Shown one piece after another: positions 17,566 through 25,803 of a stretch of DNA of 64,000 nucleotides. Source of the stretch: Thalassomonas viridans (lineage in GTDB: Bacteria; Pseudomonadota; Gammaproteobacteria; Enterobacterales; Alteromonadaceae); contig NZ_CP059733.1 in the NCBI RefSeq assembly GCF_000948985.2, positions 3,162,001 to 3,226,000 on the forward strand. The letters run 5' to 3'. The stretch's first letter is position 1; each line of letters starts with the position of its first letter. Under the pieces are notes generated by a model. That model searched no databases and was not told the origin of the DNA. It was given only the letters and a program-made list of their open reading frames with translations. Made by a program: the position numbers and the translations under genes.

Positions 17566-18528
17566 ATGCAATCTACCGTATTGAATAAACTGATGTTTCC
17601 CATGCTTTTGCTGGCGTTGACCGCCTGTAACAAGCAGCATGGACAGACCCTTGAGGAGAAACCGGCATATGTTCAGGAAAAACCTGTATCCCAGGAAATG
17701 TTGCCAAACCTGGTCAACTTTATTCCTGCCGGGCAGCTATTAAAAGCGGCAGGTTTTGCCAACGGCAAGTTGTTTATTGCCGACAGCGAGCAGGGGTTAT
17801 TTGCTTACGATCTGCCCGATTATACCAGGCGTAACGTGCAGCAAGCCTGGTTCGGCGAAGAGGCCAGTGTGATCTGCCAGCGCTTTAACCATGACGCCAT
17901 TGATATTATTCCTATAAGCGCTCTATTAACGCATGAGCTGTCAGGTTTCGAGGTGAAAGCGGCTACTTGCGGCAATATCCAGGCCGATATGTCGCCCGAG
18001 GTGATATTGCTGCTGGAAAAAGCAGGCAAGCTGAACCTGATGGCAGGCACGCTCGATAAAAATCTGCAGGTGAAAGAATGGCGTATCGTTGCTTCTGTTA
18101 AATCGCCTGGAACAGGGCAATATATGCTGTTGCCCGAACTTATTGAGCATACTGCCAGGGGGCTGTTGATCTTAGGGTATTCCCAGGGAAGCTGGATCCT
18201 GATGCAACATATTTTGCCGGGAGCTTTTATCGAACCGTTTGAATATAAGCACACGGATCATGACGAGATGTGGGCAGCTTATATCAACTTAGACAGGGCG
18301 GCAGCCAAGTTAATGTGGAATGGCGGTGCGAATAGCATAGGCAAGCTGGATGAATATCTAACTTCAATCGATACTCAGCTGACAAGTGATCCCGAGCGCT
18401 ATTTCGACCGCATTACTGCTATTTTTAACCGCTTAGACCCCAATCAGGATACCGATGTTGCCTTCAGGCTGGCAGAGGTATACAAGCATTGGAAAACTAA
18501 TAACTTTAATAAGGGGGCTGATTCTTGA
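17566..18528 (+). CDS. Lipoprotein of unknown function (320 aa)
   Basis: The N-terminus carries a lipoprotein signal with lipobox LALTAC (Cys near residue 21), so the protein is probably anchored in the outer or inner membrane after processing. The mature part has short beta-like segments (GFANGKLFIADSEQGLFAYD) and then a helical C-terminal half ending near YKHWKTNNFNKG. A GYSQGSWIL segment looks like a nucleophile elbow, but the surrounding fold does not support a hydrolase. It follows the giant FG-GAP protein gene after a terminator, so partial read-through or its own promoter is needed. No family recognised. Confidence 0.7.
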   Translation: MQSTVLNKLMFPMLLLALTACNKQHGQTLEEKPAYVQEKPVSQEMLPNLVNFIPAGQLLKAAGFANGKLFIADSEQGLFAYDLPDYTRRNVQQAWFGEEASVICQRFNHDAIDIIPISALLTHELSGFEVKAATCGNIQADMSPEVILLLEKAGKLNLMAGTLDKNLQVKEWRIVASVKSPGTGQYMLLPELIEHTARGLLILGYSQGSWILMQHILPGAFIEPFEYKHTDHDEMWAAYINLDRAAAKLMWNGGANSIGKLDEYLTSIDTQLTSDPERYFDRITAIFNRLDPNQDTDVAFRLAEVYKHWKTNNFNKGADS

Positions 18529-18539
18529 GCATCAATCTG

Positions 18540-18564
18540 CTCCCGAAGTGTTTCACTCCGGGAG
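18540..18564 (+). terminator. Hairpin after the lipoprotein gene
   Basis: An 11-bp stem with one mismatch (18540-18550 with 18554-18564) and a TTT loop lies 12 bp after the stop. It lacks a T tract, so termination strength is uncertain. Confidence 0.4.
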
Positions 18565-18642
18565 CCGCCTGTTCGGTATGGGTTCCCGGTCTGAATAAAA
18601 CAAGCTTTTAACACCCTAATATGTAGTAGTCTATATCCGATC

Positions 18643-18670
18643 TTAACGTTTTGATTGGCTTAGGTATAAT
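18643..18670 (+). promoter_or_regulatory. Candidate promoter for the cold-shock gene
   Basis: A perfect TATAAT at 18665-18670 has a weak -35 (TTAACG, 18643-18648) at 16 bp. If used, the transcript would carry a 5' leader of about 270 nt, a length typical of cspA-type mRNAs. The rest of 18565-18945 is AT-rich and shows no gene. Confidence 0.4.
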
Positions 18671-18945
18671 CTGGCAGTCAGTTATGAGGGGGGGAATTGT
18701 CGATTTTTCCCTGCGGAAAAATTAAACAAATAAGTATACTTATTATTGAAACCTGCTATCATATGTTGGCTTTAGAAAATTAAAGCTTTACCTATTACTG
18801 CACTATGCACCTTCACTTATTCTTTTGTTAATTCTAAGTCGAACTTGTATTTACATTTGCTTTATTGGTTAATGTTTTACTTGTTTTATCTAATGCTTTA
18901 CCGGTGATTTTTCACCAGATATTTAATTAATAAAAGGTTTCAAAT

Positions 18946-19158
18946 ATGTCTAATTCTGTAAATGGCGTAGTTAAGTGGTTCAATGAAGAAAAAGGCTTTG
19001 GTTTTTTAACACCAAGTGATGGCGGAAAGGACGTTTTTGTTCATTTTCGTTCAATCGTTTCAGAAGGCTTTAAGTCTTTATCTGAAGGGCAGCAAGTTCA
19101 GTTCACAATAGAACAAGGTCAAAAAGGCCCGCAAGCTGCAAATGTTGTTGTTATCTAA
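18946..19158 (+). CDS. Cold-shock protein, CspA family
   Basis: A 70-aa single cold-shock domain that binds single-stranded RNA/DNA and melts mRNA structure in the cytoplasm. The two RNA-binding motifs are intact: RNP1 KGFGFL (about residues 16-21) and RNP2 DVFVHF (about 29-34). [12 protein letters not shown] at the start and GPQAANV near the end are typical. The long AT-rich upstream region suggests post-transcriptional control through a structured leader. A strong terminator follows. This is a stand-alone housekeeping or stress gene; which csp paralogue it corresponds to cannot be told from sequence alone. Confidence 0.95.
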   Translation: MSNSVNGVVKWFNEEKGFGFLTPSDGGKDVFVHFRSIVSEGFKSLSEGQQVQFTIEQGQKGPQAANVVVI

Positions 19159-19176
19159 TAAATAGTTTTTTCTCTC

Positions 19177-19204
19177 AAAGGCTAGCGCTAACTAGCCTTT
19201 TTTA
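19177..19204 (+). terminator. Rho-independent terminator of the csp gene
   Basis: A 9-bp perfect stem (19177-19185 with 19192-19200) runs into a TTTTTT tract, 18 bp after the stop. Confidence 0.85.
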
Positions 19205-19287
19205 ATTACCGTAAAACTCTCTCCTTGAATTAATCCTCAGTAATTGTCTTACAGTACACCTGCTCATTTTTATACAAGATCTACAAT

Positions 19288-19455
19288 ATGACTCATACAT
19301 CCAATGGCGTAACCGTTGATGCACGGCCGCCAATTTCAACAATATCAGTAAACAAGTTCAGTGTTGTTTTTAAAGATAGCAAAGGGCTAAAAAGCGTTAG
19401 CTTTCAAAATGCTATTGAAACCAGGGAATTTATAAACTGGCTAGTAGCAATCTGA
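19288..19455 (+). CDS. Possible 55-aa small protein
   Basis: ATG 19288 opens a 55-codon frame (MTHTSNGVTVDARPPISTIS ... FINWLVAI) with natural-looking composition and a GLKSVSFQNAIETREFINWL helix-like end. The ribosome site is weak (AAGAT). It follows the cold-shock gene and its terminator on the same strand. No homologue is recognised; it could be a real small protein or a chance frame. Confidence 0.4.
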   Translation: MTHTSNGVTVDARPPISTISVNKFSVVFKDSKGLKSVSFQNAIETREFINWLVAI

Positions 19456-19585
19456 TTTAAGATTTAAATATCTAAATCGTTTATTACCGGCACTCTTGCG
19501 ACTGTCATATTTGGTTAAACGCAGATAACCAAATATAACAGAATAAATTAAAACCTTACTCATCTCATACTGTTAACACCAAGTA

Positions 19586-21205
19586 TTATCTTTCAACGGT
19601 TCTGTCTTTGAGCAATAACTGAAATAGCTCACCGGCAGGCTGCGAATGGGATCTGCTGGTGCGCAGCGCACCTATATTATAGGTGCTGCCGTTATGGCTG
19701 GCGCTGTCCCATAAAGAGCCGTCATAAGTCCCGCCTGAGCCTTTATCTGTCCATTTTTGATAAATGCTCGGCGCTTGGGTGACATAGCTCTGATGTACGC
19801 AGCGGATCAGGTCGGTAGAAGGGGCAATATGCTGGTGGGCGCTGGGAGTGGCGACATCTCCCAGGCAAACATAACCGGCGGGGGCTATCGGCCGCCACAC
19901 CTGGATAAATTCACTGCCGCCGTTGCCGACATCATCCCAAACCCAGTTATAACCTAAGGGCCGGACAACACCCGGCTGATCTGCCTTCACCAGCAATTGG
20001 TCAATGGAAGTATCGAACTGATAGCCTGTGATCGGGATATATGCCAGCGGTTTAAAGCCGGGTTTTTCTTCGGCGACCCATACCGAACCGTCTGTGTCGG
20101 CTCCTGAATTAACATCGGTCCAGACACGTTTAACACTCTCGGCCCGGATGACTTCCAATTTATTCGCTGGCACTCCGGGAGGCAGGGTATTGAGTTGCAG
20201 CGCTGTCGGGATCATGGCGGTGTATTCGAAGAAATCTGCGGTCATAATATTGGGGCGGTAACCGGCCTGGGCCCAGCCGGGCACCAGCTCGCCCAGGTAG
20301 GGGCGTAAAAAGTCCTGGCTCCAGTTCAGCAGGCTTCTTTTTTTGCCAAAACCTATGGCGTCTTTGATGATAGTGCCTGCCGTCGGGGTATAGGTAAAAG
20401 CGCTGTAAAACAGCTTGTCTGTCGGCGCTGTTTTTAAACCGGCCAGCAGCCGGTCGCGCAACTCGCCGTAGTTTTCGGTATTGGCCCAGGTGCCGGTAAA
20501 GTTCTCTGCGCCGAAGTATCCCCGGGCTTTGCCGTCTTCGCTCGAAGAAGTCCAGACCACCACCACATTGTCGTTTTGGCCGTCACCGGCACTGTCTTGC
20601 CAAAGATCGCTCAGGGTCAGATCCGCCGCTTTTATGCTGTTGTTGGGTTTACGTTTTCCCAGGTATAAATCGAATAAATCCAATAATGCCGGCATATCGC
20701 TGCTGTCCGGGGTTTTGGCCACTTCCAGAATAACCGGTTCTTTAGGATGCGCCTGGGCAAACTGGCTGACTTGCGCCAACACATCGCTCACTTTCATGGC
20801 CACCATGGTATGGACGATAACAAATTCTCCCTGATGTTTCTTGATCCTCAGATCAAAGTGGCGAATGCCTTTTTCCAGCATGGTTTTGATATCATGAGAC
20901 TGGGTACGCCCCCACTTGGCTATGATATGGCCGCCTGCCTGGCCCAGCAGCCCGGTAACGTAAGGGGCCCAGGATTCGGCATCGGGAGAAAGATCCGAAC
21001 CAGAGTGCATGTTATAGGTGCCGGAGTCGTGGGTGCCGGGTATTACCATATCCCTTAACCGGGTATCTCCCCGGTTTTCAAACACCTGGCCGATCCAGTC
21101 CTGGCTGGTGTAGGGGCCCAGCTGCTCTGCCTGGGTTTGGTAAGCGGCTATCGAGGCGGCTATTGCCAGCACCAGGGGCGTTTTGTTGATGACTTTTTTA
21201 TTCAT
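19586..21205 (-). CDS. Secreted PI-PLC-type phospholipase with Vps62-like C-terminal domain
   Basis: The 539-aa protein starts with a signal peptide (1-26, ending AAYQTQA). A phosphatidylinositol-specific phospholipase C X-type domain follows. The two catalytic histidines are visible: His59 in IPGTHDSGTY and His132 in FVIVHTM, with RHFDLRI (115-121) between. The C-terminal third (about 345-520) has the aromatic/Gly pattern of the Vps62/DUF946 family (VWTDVNSGADTDGSVWVAEE, APAGYVCLGDVAT, then DKGSGGTYDGSLW). The enzyme should cleave phosphoinositide-like lipids or related glycerophosphodiester headgroups outside the cell. It is 81 bp downstream of a second PI-PLC gene and probably in its operon. 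Bacterial PI-PLCs are known virulence or phosphate/lipid-scavenging enzymes; which applies here is not clear. Confidence 0.85.
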   Translation of the reverse strand: MNKKVINKTPLVLAIAASIAAYQTQAEQLGPYTSQDWIGQVFENRGDTRLRDMVIPGTHDSGTYNMHSGSDLSPDAESWAPYVTGLLGQAGGHIIAKWGRTQSHDIKTMLEKGIRHFDLRIKKHQGEFVIVHTMVAMKVSDVLAQVSQFAQAHPKEPVILEVAKTPDSSDMPALLDLFDLYLGKRKPNNSIKAADLTLSDLWQDSAGDGQNDNVVVVWTSSSEDGKARGYFGAENFTGTWANTENYGELRDRLLAGLKTAPTDKLFYSAFTYTPTAGTIIKDAIGFGKKRSLLNWSQDFLRPYLGELVPGWAQAGYRPNIMTADFFEYTAMIPTALQLNTLPPGVPANKLEVIRAESVKRVWTDVNSGADTDGSVWVAEEKPGFKPLAYIPITGYQFDTSIDQLLVKADQPGVVRPLGYNWVWDDVGNGGSEFIQVWRPIAPAGYVCLGDVATPSAHQHIAPSTDLIRCVHQSYVTQAPSIYQKWTDKGSGGTYDGSLWDSASHNGSTYNIGALRTSRSHSQPAGELFQLLLKDRTVER

Positions 21206-21286
21206 AGCAGTGTTCCTTCATTTCTTTGCTAGGATTTCGGCCCCAAATGATCGGGACCGGTTTGTGGTTTATTTTGCCGTTTGTGG

Positions 21287-23179
21287 TCAGCCGCCGGGGG
21301 AAGTCAGCATATTTACTTTGCTAAAATCCAGCACTTTATGGTTGCTGCTGCGGGTTTTCCAGGTATTTGCGGGCAGGCCATCGGCTAAAGTTGCGCCCAC
21401 TTTGGCAGAAGTAGAATAAACCGTGGCATCATATTCGCCGCCTGAGCCTGAATCGCTCCAATACCAGTGGGGCTGGCCTTCAAGCAATAAATCACTCCTG
21501 ACACAGCGCACATGCTCTTTGCTAGGTTGCGTGCGGCTATGGCTTCTGACGGCAATATCGCCCAGGCAGGTATAACCCGGCGGGGCAATAGGTTGCCAGA
21601 AGGTTACGTCGTAAGCGCCTCCGGTTTTCCAGTCATTCCAGCGCCATTCGTAGCTTAGCGGCGGCATCAGCTTACCCGAGCCGTCATCGAATACCACAAT
21701 GCTACTGCCGGGATTTCTGGAATATGAGGATGCCCATGAGCCGTCTGTGGCTAAGCCCGGAATATCTCCCAGGCGATACCAGTTTTCGGGCAGGTCGCTG
21801 CTGCGCCAGATGGAAATGTTATTGCCGGCGCCGGTTTTATAATCGCTGTAAATGAATTCATTTTGGGTCCAGCGCATCACTTTAAGCCTGTCCGACTTAT
21901 CCGGTTTAGCAGCCGATTTGTCCTGGCCGCTTAACCAAAGCTGTTTGTTTTTGTCATAGGTATAATTGAGCCAGTATTCCTGGCCTTCAAAGTTTTGCGC
22001 CGTCCCGGCTTGCTTGTTCTGTTTGGCGGTGCGGGGAATATCGAAATGAAACGCCGTCCCGTATTCTGCCTGGCATACGGCCTCGCCATTTTGCCAGGGG
22101 CCTTTGCCCTGGGTGATTTTCCATTGTTTTTGTTCGTTTTTACAGGCATATGAAAAGGATAACGAGCAGTCTTCATCATAAAAACGGCCGTTGGTGCTGA
22201 CGGCGCATGTGGCCTTGCCTGCACCCGAGCTACCAGGCTTATTATCCGGCTGGCCCTGCGCCCAGCTCCAGACCGCGGCTTTCATCCTGTCGTCATTTGC
22301 CGTTAACCAGTCAAAGCCAAAGGCGCTGCCGCCGCAGGCGGATAAACCGGCGATCATATCGGTGGGAATATAATGATCCGTGCCGTAATCTTCTTCGGCC
22401 TGATCGTAAAATAAGGCAAAGCGGCCTGCGCCATGATCGCTGCAATCAAGCAGGGAGCTGCGGTTGTCTTTCACCCGGTCGGCGCTTTTTTCCGGGTTAG
22501 TGCCTTTAAAAATCCAGTTGTAGGATTTGCTGTTGCAGGCCGAAGCGCCGTAGAAGATAACCTGTTTGCCCTGTGCCAGCATCTCTGAAGGGGTCAAGGT
22601 GGCGGGGAAGTTTTCGCATTGCTGGTTTGTGTGGGCCTGTAGCGGGCGGTAGATAATATCGCCTATCTGGCGCTGCACCGATTCGGCAAATAGGTGGTAG
22701 TCGTCATCGTCCATCTGGTTTTCCAGTTTGATCACCAGGATCTGATCCGGGTTCGCCTGGGTCCAGGTGGCGATTTCCCTGAGCGCCGTGTCTAAATAGA
22801 TATAGTCGCCGCCGTTAATGATGCTGCCGCAGGTCACCTTGCTGTGACATAAATAAACCGCGCCGTACTCTACCGCCCGGGTGCGCCACAGATCCAGCTC
22901 TAAAATACGCGCACCGGCATTGAGCTGTTCGGTGATGGACAAGTTCTGGTTTTCCGCCAGTTTCAGGTTATAGGCATTCGAGCTGTATGAGTTATGGGTG
23001 CCGGCGAGTATGCCCGCCACTATAGGTTCGTGCTGTTGCAGCCGGTATTGGTGGTTTAAAGCTGTACTGCTCCATTGGCTTAAGGAGTCTGCAAATGCAA
23101 AAGCGGGCACTGAGCAAGCGATCAACATTGCCAGGGATAAGCGCAGAGCACAGGTGCTGCGCCTGGAAGTTCTATTCAT
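21287..23179 (-). CDS. Secreted PI-PLC-like phospholipase with C-type-lectin-like and Vps62-like domains
   Basis: The 630-aa protein has a signal peptide (1-30, ending FAFA). The PI-PLC-like domain carries His62 in GTHNSYSS and His112 in YLCHSK, with ILELDLW (92-98) between. Around residues 300-345 a C-type-lectin-like pattern appears (WSWAQGQPDN, then CAVS, DEDCSLSFSYAC). The C-terminal third repeats the Vps62/DUF946 pattern (RLGDIPGLATDGSW, APPGYTCLGDIAV, DSGSGGEYDATVY). A lectin-type module in a bacterial phospholipase suggests glycan-guided targeting. It is the first gene of the minus-strand pair and its upstream region faces the two-component system at 23689. The lectin call is weaker than the other two domains. 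Confidence 0.8.
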   Translation of the reverse strand: MNRTSRRSTCALRLSLAMLIACSVPAFAFADSLSQWSSTALNHQYRLQQHEPIVAGILAGTHNSYSSNAYNLKLAENQNLSITEQLNAGARILELDLWRTRAVEYGAVYLCHSKVTCGSIINGGDYIYLDTALREIATWTQANPDQILVIKLENQMDDDDYHLFAESVQRQIGDIIYRPLQAHTNQQCENFPATLTPSEMLAQGKQVIFYGASACNSKSYNWIFKGTNPEKSADRVKDNRSSLLDCSDHGAGRFALFYDQAEEDYGTDHYIPTDMIAGLSACGGSAFGFDWLTANDDRMKAAVWSWAQGQPDNKPGSSGAGKATCAVSTNGRFYDEDCSLSFSYACKNEQKQWKITQGKGPWQNGEAVCQAEYGTAFHFDIPRTAKQNKQAGTAQNFEGQEYWLNYTYDKNKQLWLSGQDKSAAKPDKSDRLKVMRWTQNEFIYSDYKTGAGNNISIWRSSDLPENWYRLGDIPGLATDGSWASSYSRNPGSSIVVFDDGSGKLMPPLSYEWRWNDWKTGGAYDVTFWQPIAPPGYTCLGDIAVRSHSRTQPSKEHVRCVRSDLLLEGQPHWYWSDSGSGGEYDATVYSTSAKVGATLADGLPANTWKTRSSNHKVLDFSKVNMLTSPGG

Positions 23180-23667
23180 ATCATTACTACCTTGTAAGAG
23201 TGCTATTAATGTTAATTATTTCAATTAAATAGAATAATTGCTGGAGATATAAAACGGCCTTTAGTTCGTTTTTTATACCGACGGCAAAGCATATCCCCGC
23301 ATCAGCCTTAAAATGAATCAACTTTTTGTCGCGGTTTGTATGGTTTTGTACGGCTTTGTAACGGCTTGGATTTGGCAATAAAGCAATCGAACAGGCGTTA
23401 AGTTTTTATAAGCATTAACTTTTCCGGCTACTCCGGCAAAAAGCGCCATAAAGTTCAGGCATAGCAGGTAAACCGGCATTGTCTCACCTTGTCTTGAACC
23501 CGCTGCACTTTAATGATATTCATGTGGCAAGTGATGAAGCGCACCCCCATGCGCTTGTACTGGTGCCATACCGGTAAAGTCGTCACCTAATACCCGAGAA
23601 ATAAACCGGTGTCACTAGGCCCGGTTGTTTTTGAATTTGTGATAAGAAGTGGATAACTCCCGCCTCT
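23180..23667. other. Divergent regulatory region between phospholipase and two-component genes
   Basis: This 488-bp region separates the minus-strand phospholipase pair from the plus-strand regulator genes. The 10-bp repeats at 23331-23370 are the only clear element. No other gene is convincing. Confidence 0.5.
23331..23370 (-). promoter_or_regulatory. Candidate response-regulator binding array (four 10-bp direct repeats)
   Basis: Four adjacent 10-bp units (23331, 23341, 23351, 23361) fit the pattern nGGyTTTGTA; the last is degenerate. Read on the minus strand, positions 23361-23348 give TTACAAAGCCGTAC, which recurs with one change at 56360-56373 ahead of the other two-component locus. OmpR-family regulators bind direct repeats with 10-11 bp spacing. 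The array is about 170 bp upstream of the phospholipase start at 23179. Confidence 0.5.
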
Positions 23668-23688
23668 ATGGATTGGACGCCATTAACT

Positions 23689-24417
23689 GTGAAAGAAAGT
23701 ATTACCTTAGTCGAAGACGACGAAAAAATGGCATTACTGATGAAAAACTACTTTTCCGGCTTCGGCTACCGGGTTGATGTTATCAATTCGGGTGAAAATG
23801 CCGCCCGGGAAATCATCGATAATCCTCCCGATGTAGTGATCCTTGACCTGATGTTGCCGGGGCAGGACGGCTTGTCTATTTGCCGGGCGATACGGGAAAA
23901 ATATGTCGGAAAAATTTTGATTTTAACCGCCACCGGCGACGACATGGATCAGGTGGCGGCGCTGGAAATGGGCGCTGACGATTTTGTTAATAAACCCATA
24001 AAGCCCAGAGTGCTGCTGGCCCGTGTACGTATGCTGTTAAGGCGATGTGTTTCTGCCGGGCAGCAGGCGGACAAGCAGGCTGAGGCAGAGGAGCCGGCGG
24101 TAAATGCCAAGCTGCTGGAATACGGCAGCTTGTATCTTAACCGTTCATTACAGCGATGTAAGCTGGGGGACAGTGAAGTGTCCTTGACCTCATCTGAGTT
24201 TGCCATTCTCTGGCACCTGGCCAGCCATGCCGAACAGGTATTGTCGCGCGAGCAGCTGCTGCCTTTATTGTCGGGCCTGGAATACGACGGCCTTAGCCGC
24301 ATCATAGACAATAAAATTGCCCAGCTGAGAAAAAAACTTAACGACAACGCCAGCCGTCCCAAGGGCATTATTACCGTGCGCAACAAGGGCTATTTGTTTG
24401 TGCCCGACTATTGGTAG
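23689..24417 (+). CDS. OmpR-family response regulator (RstA-like), copy 1
   Basis: Receiver domain (LVEDDEKMALL acidic pocket, ILDLMLPGQDG phosphoacceptor Asp, LTATGD, then NKPIKPRVLLARV with the conserved Lys) followed by a winged-helix DNA-binding domain (LTSSEFAILWHL, LSREQLLPLLSG, then RPKGIITVRNKGYLFV). I prefer GTG 23689 because the paralogue at 57525 starts with the same GTGAAAGAAAGT context; an upstream ATG at 23668 is an alternative that adds 7 residues. It is followed by its kinase after 64 bp. Paralogue 57525-58235 is very similar throughout the receiver. The pair resembles RstAB, and the target is likely the neighbouring phospholipase genes. Confidence 0.9.
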   Translation: MKESITLVEDDEKMALLMKNYFSGFGYRVDVINSGENAAREIIDNPPDVVILDLMLPGQDGLSICRAIREKYVGKILILTATGDDMDQVAALEMGADDFVNKPIKPRVLLARVRMLLRRCVSAGQQADKQAEAEEPAVNAKLLEYGSLYLNRSLQRCKLGDSEVSLTSSEFAILWHLASHAEQVLSREQLLPLLSGLEYDGLSRIIDNKIAQLRKKLNDNASRPKGIITVRNKGYLFVPDYW

Positions 24418-24481
24418 CAAAACATTCGCGTAACGACCGCAACATCATTTCAGATAATAACGAGCTTAACCGGACAAGCCT

Positions 24482-25765
24482 ATGACCCGACTATTTATTT
24501 CCCTGTATGTGGGCATTTTAGTGACCATGTTTATTTTTTTACTGGTGGTTGATTTGATCATCACCTCAATGTTTATCGACATCACCAATACCATAGGTGC
24601 GGAGCAATTTGACGCCGAGGTGCAGCTGCTGGAACGGCTCGATTCCGAGATCAGCGAGGATGAACGCAAGCAATTGATACAGATGATCGCCGAAAAAAAT
24701 CAGCTGATTATCGAAGAAGTCAGCAAAGCCGACGTACCGGAAATGGTGCTGGAGCGGCTGGAGAACCATCCCGTTTGGTTTGACGATTACCAGTATAATT
24801 ACTTCCGCGCTTTTACACCGGTAAAATATTACCGGACTAGCGTAGACGAGGAAAACGAACTTATCATCCTCAGCGAAACCATTATGTATGCCGTGCTGTT
24901 TTCGTTTGTTTTTATTTTTGCCGGCAATAGTTTTCTCTGGTTGTACGGCCTGCACAGGAAACTGCGCCACCTGGAAAATGCCGCCGACAAGCTGAGCCGT
25001 GGCCAGCTGCATGAACGGGCGCCGATGAAAAAAAGGCTCAGGGTAGGGCGGCTGAACCAGAGCTTTAATGAAATGGCGGAAAGAATCGAACAGCTGCTGC
25101 TGGGGCATAAGCGCTTAACTCATGCCGTAGCCCATGAGCTGCGCTCGCCGTTGTTTCGCCTGCATTTGCAAATGGACACCTTAGAGCATGCCTGGCCGCA
25201 AGACCAGCAAGAACATCTGCGCAGCATAGAAGAAGATATTTATCAGCTGGACGAACTGGTGGAAGAGTTTCTTGAATACGGCAAAATGGAACGCACCGAA
25301 CTGCGCTTAAATGCCGAACGCATCAACGTGCCGACTTTTGCCAAGGCCCTGTGTGAAAACCTGTCTATTGAAAGCGATATGAATATTGCGCTTAAGCTTG
25401 ATATTAGCGCCGATACCCGGCTGTCGGCGGATAAATTAAAACTGGCGCGTGCCCTGACCAACCTGTTAAGAAATGCGTTTAAATATGGGCACAGGCAAGT
25501 GACGTTAAGTGTCTATCAGGCGGATCAACAGCTGGTTTTCAGCGTAGAGGACGACGGCAAGGGCATACCCGGGCAGTACCGACAAGAGATTTTCCAGCCT
25601 TATTTTCGTATAAACAATAAGGAACATGAGCGGGTGTCGGGCTACGGCCTGGGGCTGACCATATGTAAGGAAATCGCCGTAATGCACAGCGGACAATTAA
25701 TTGTTGAAGACAGCGAACTGGGCGGTGCCGCCTTTAAGCTGATGTTGCCGAACAGCGGCAAATAA
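24482..25765 (+). CDS. Sensor histidine kinase (RstB-like), copy 1
   Basis: A 427-aa inner-membrane kinase with two transmembrane segments (about residues 5-33 and 137-158) flanking a small periplasmic sensor rich in acidic residues. A HAMP region (KLRHLENAADKLSRG) follows, then the phosphoacceptor helix AVAHELRSPLFRL (His near 219), N-box LLRNAFKYG, G1 VEDDGKGIPG, F-box IFQPYF and G2 GYGLGLTIC. All catalytic motifs are intact. It sits 64 bp downstream of its regulator. The paralogue at 58260-59546 has the same order and length (428 aa). The sensor domains differ more than the catalytic halves, so the two may respond to different signals. Confidence 0.92.
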   Translation: MTRLFISLYVGILVTMFIFLLVVDLIITSMFIDITNTIGAEQFDAEVQLLERLDSEISEDERKQLIQMIAEKNQLIIEEVSKADVPEMVLERLENHPVWFDDYQYNYFRAFTPVKYYRTSVDEENELIILSETIMYAVLFSFVFIFAGNSFLWLYGLHRKLRHLENAADKLSRGQLHERAPMKKRLRVGRLNQSFNEMAERIEQLLLGHKRLTHAVAHELRSPLFRLHLQMDTLEHAWPQDQQEHLRSIEEDIYQLDELVEEFLEYGKMERTELRLNAERINVPTFAKALCENLSIESDMNIALKLDISADTRLSADKLKLARALTNLLRNAFKYGHRQVTLSVYQADQQLVFSVEDDGKGIPGQYRQEIFQPYFRINNKEHERVSGYGLGLTICKEIAVMHSGQLIVEDSELGGAAFKLMLPNSGK

Positions 25766-25803
25766 CCTTCCTTGCTGTTATGGGAAACTCGCGGACATAA
25801 GGG

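Noticed and set aside
18187..18195. GYSQG in the 320-aa lipoprotein as a lipase nucleophile elbow
   Set aside because: No supporting oxyanion or acid/His segments around it; the pattern alone is too short.
24566..25108. 180-codon minus-strand frame within the first sensor kinase gene
   Set aside because: Shadow of the kinase, whose motifs are all intact.
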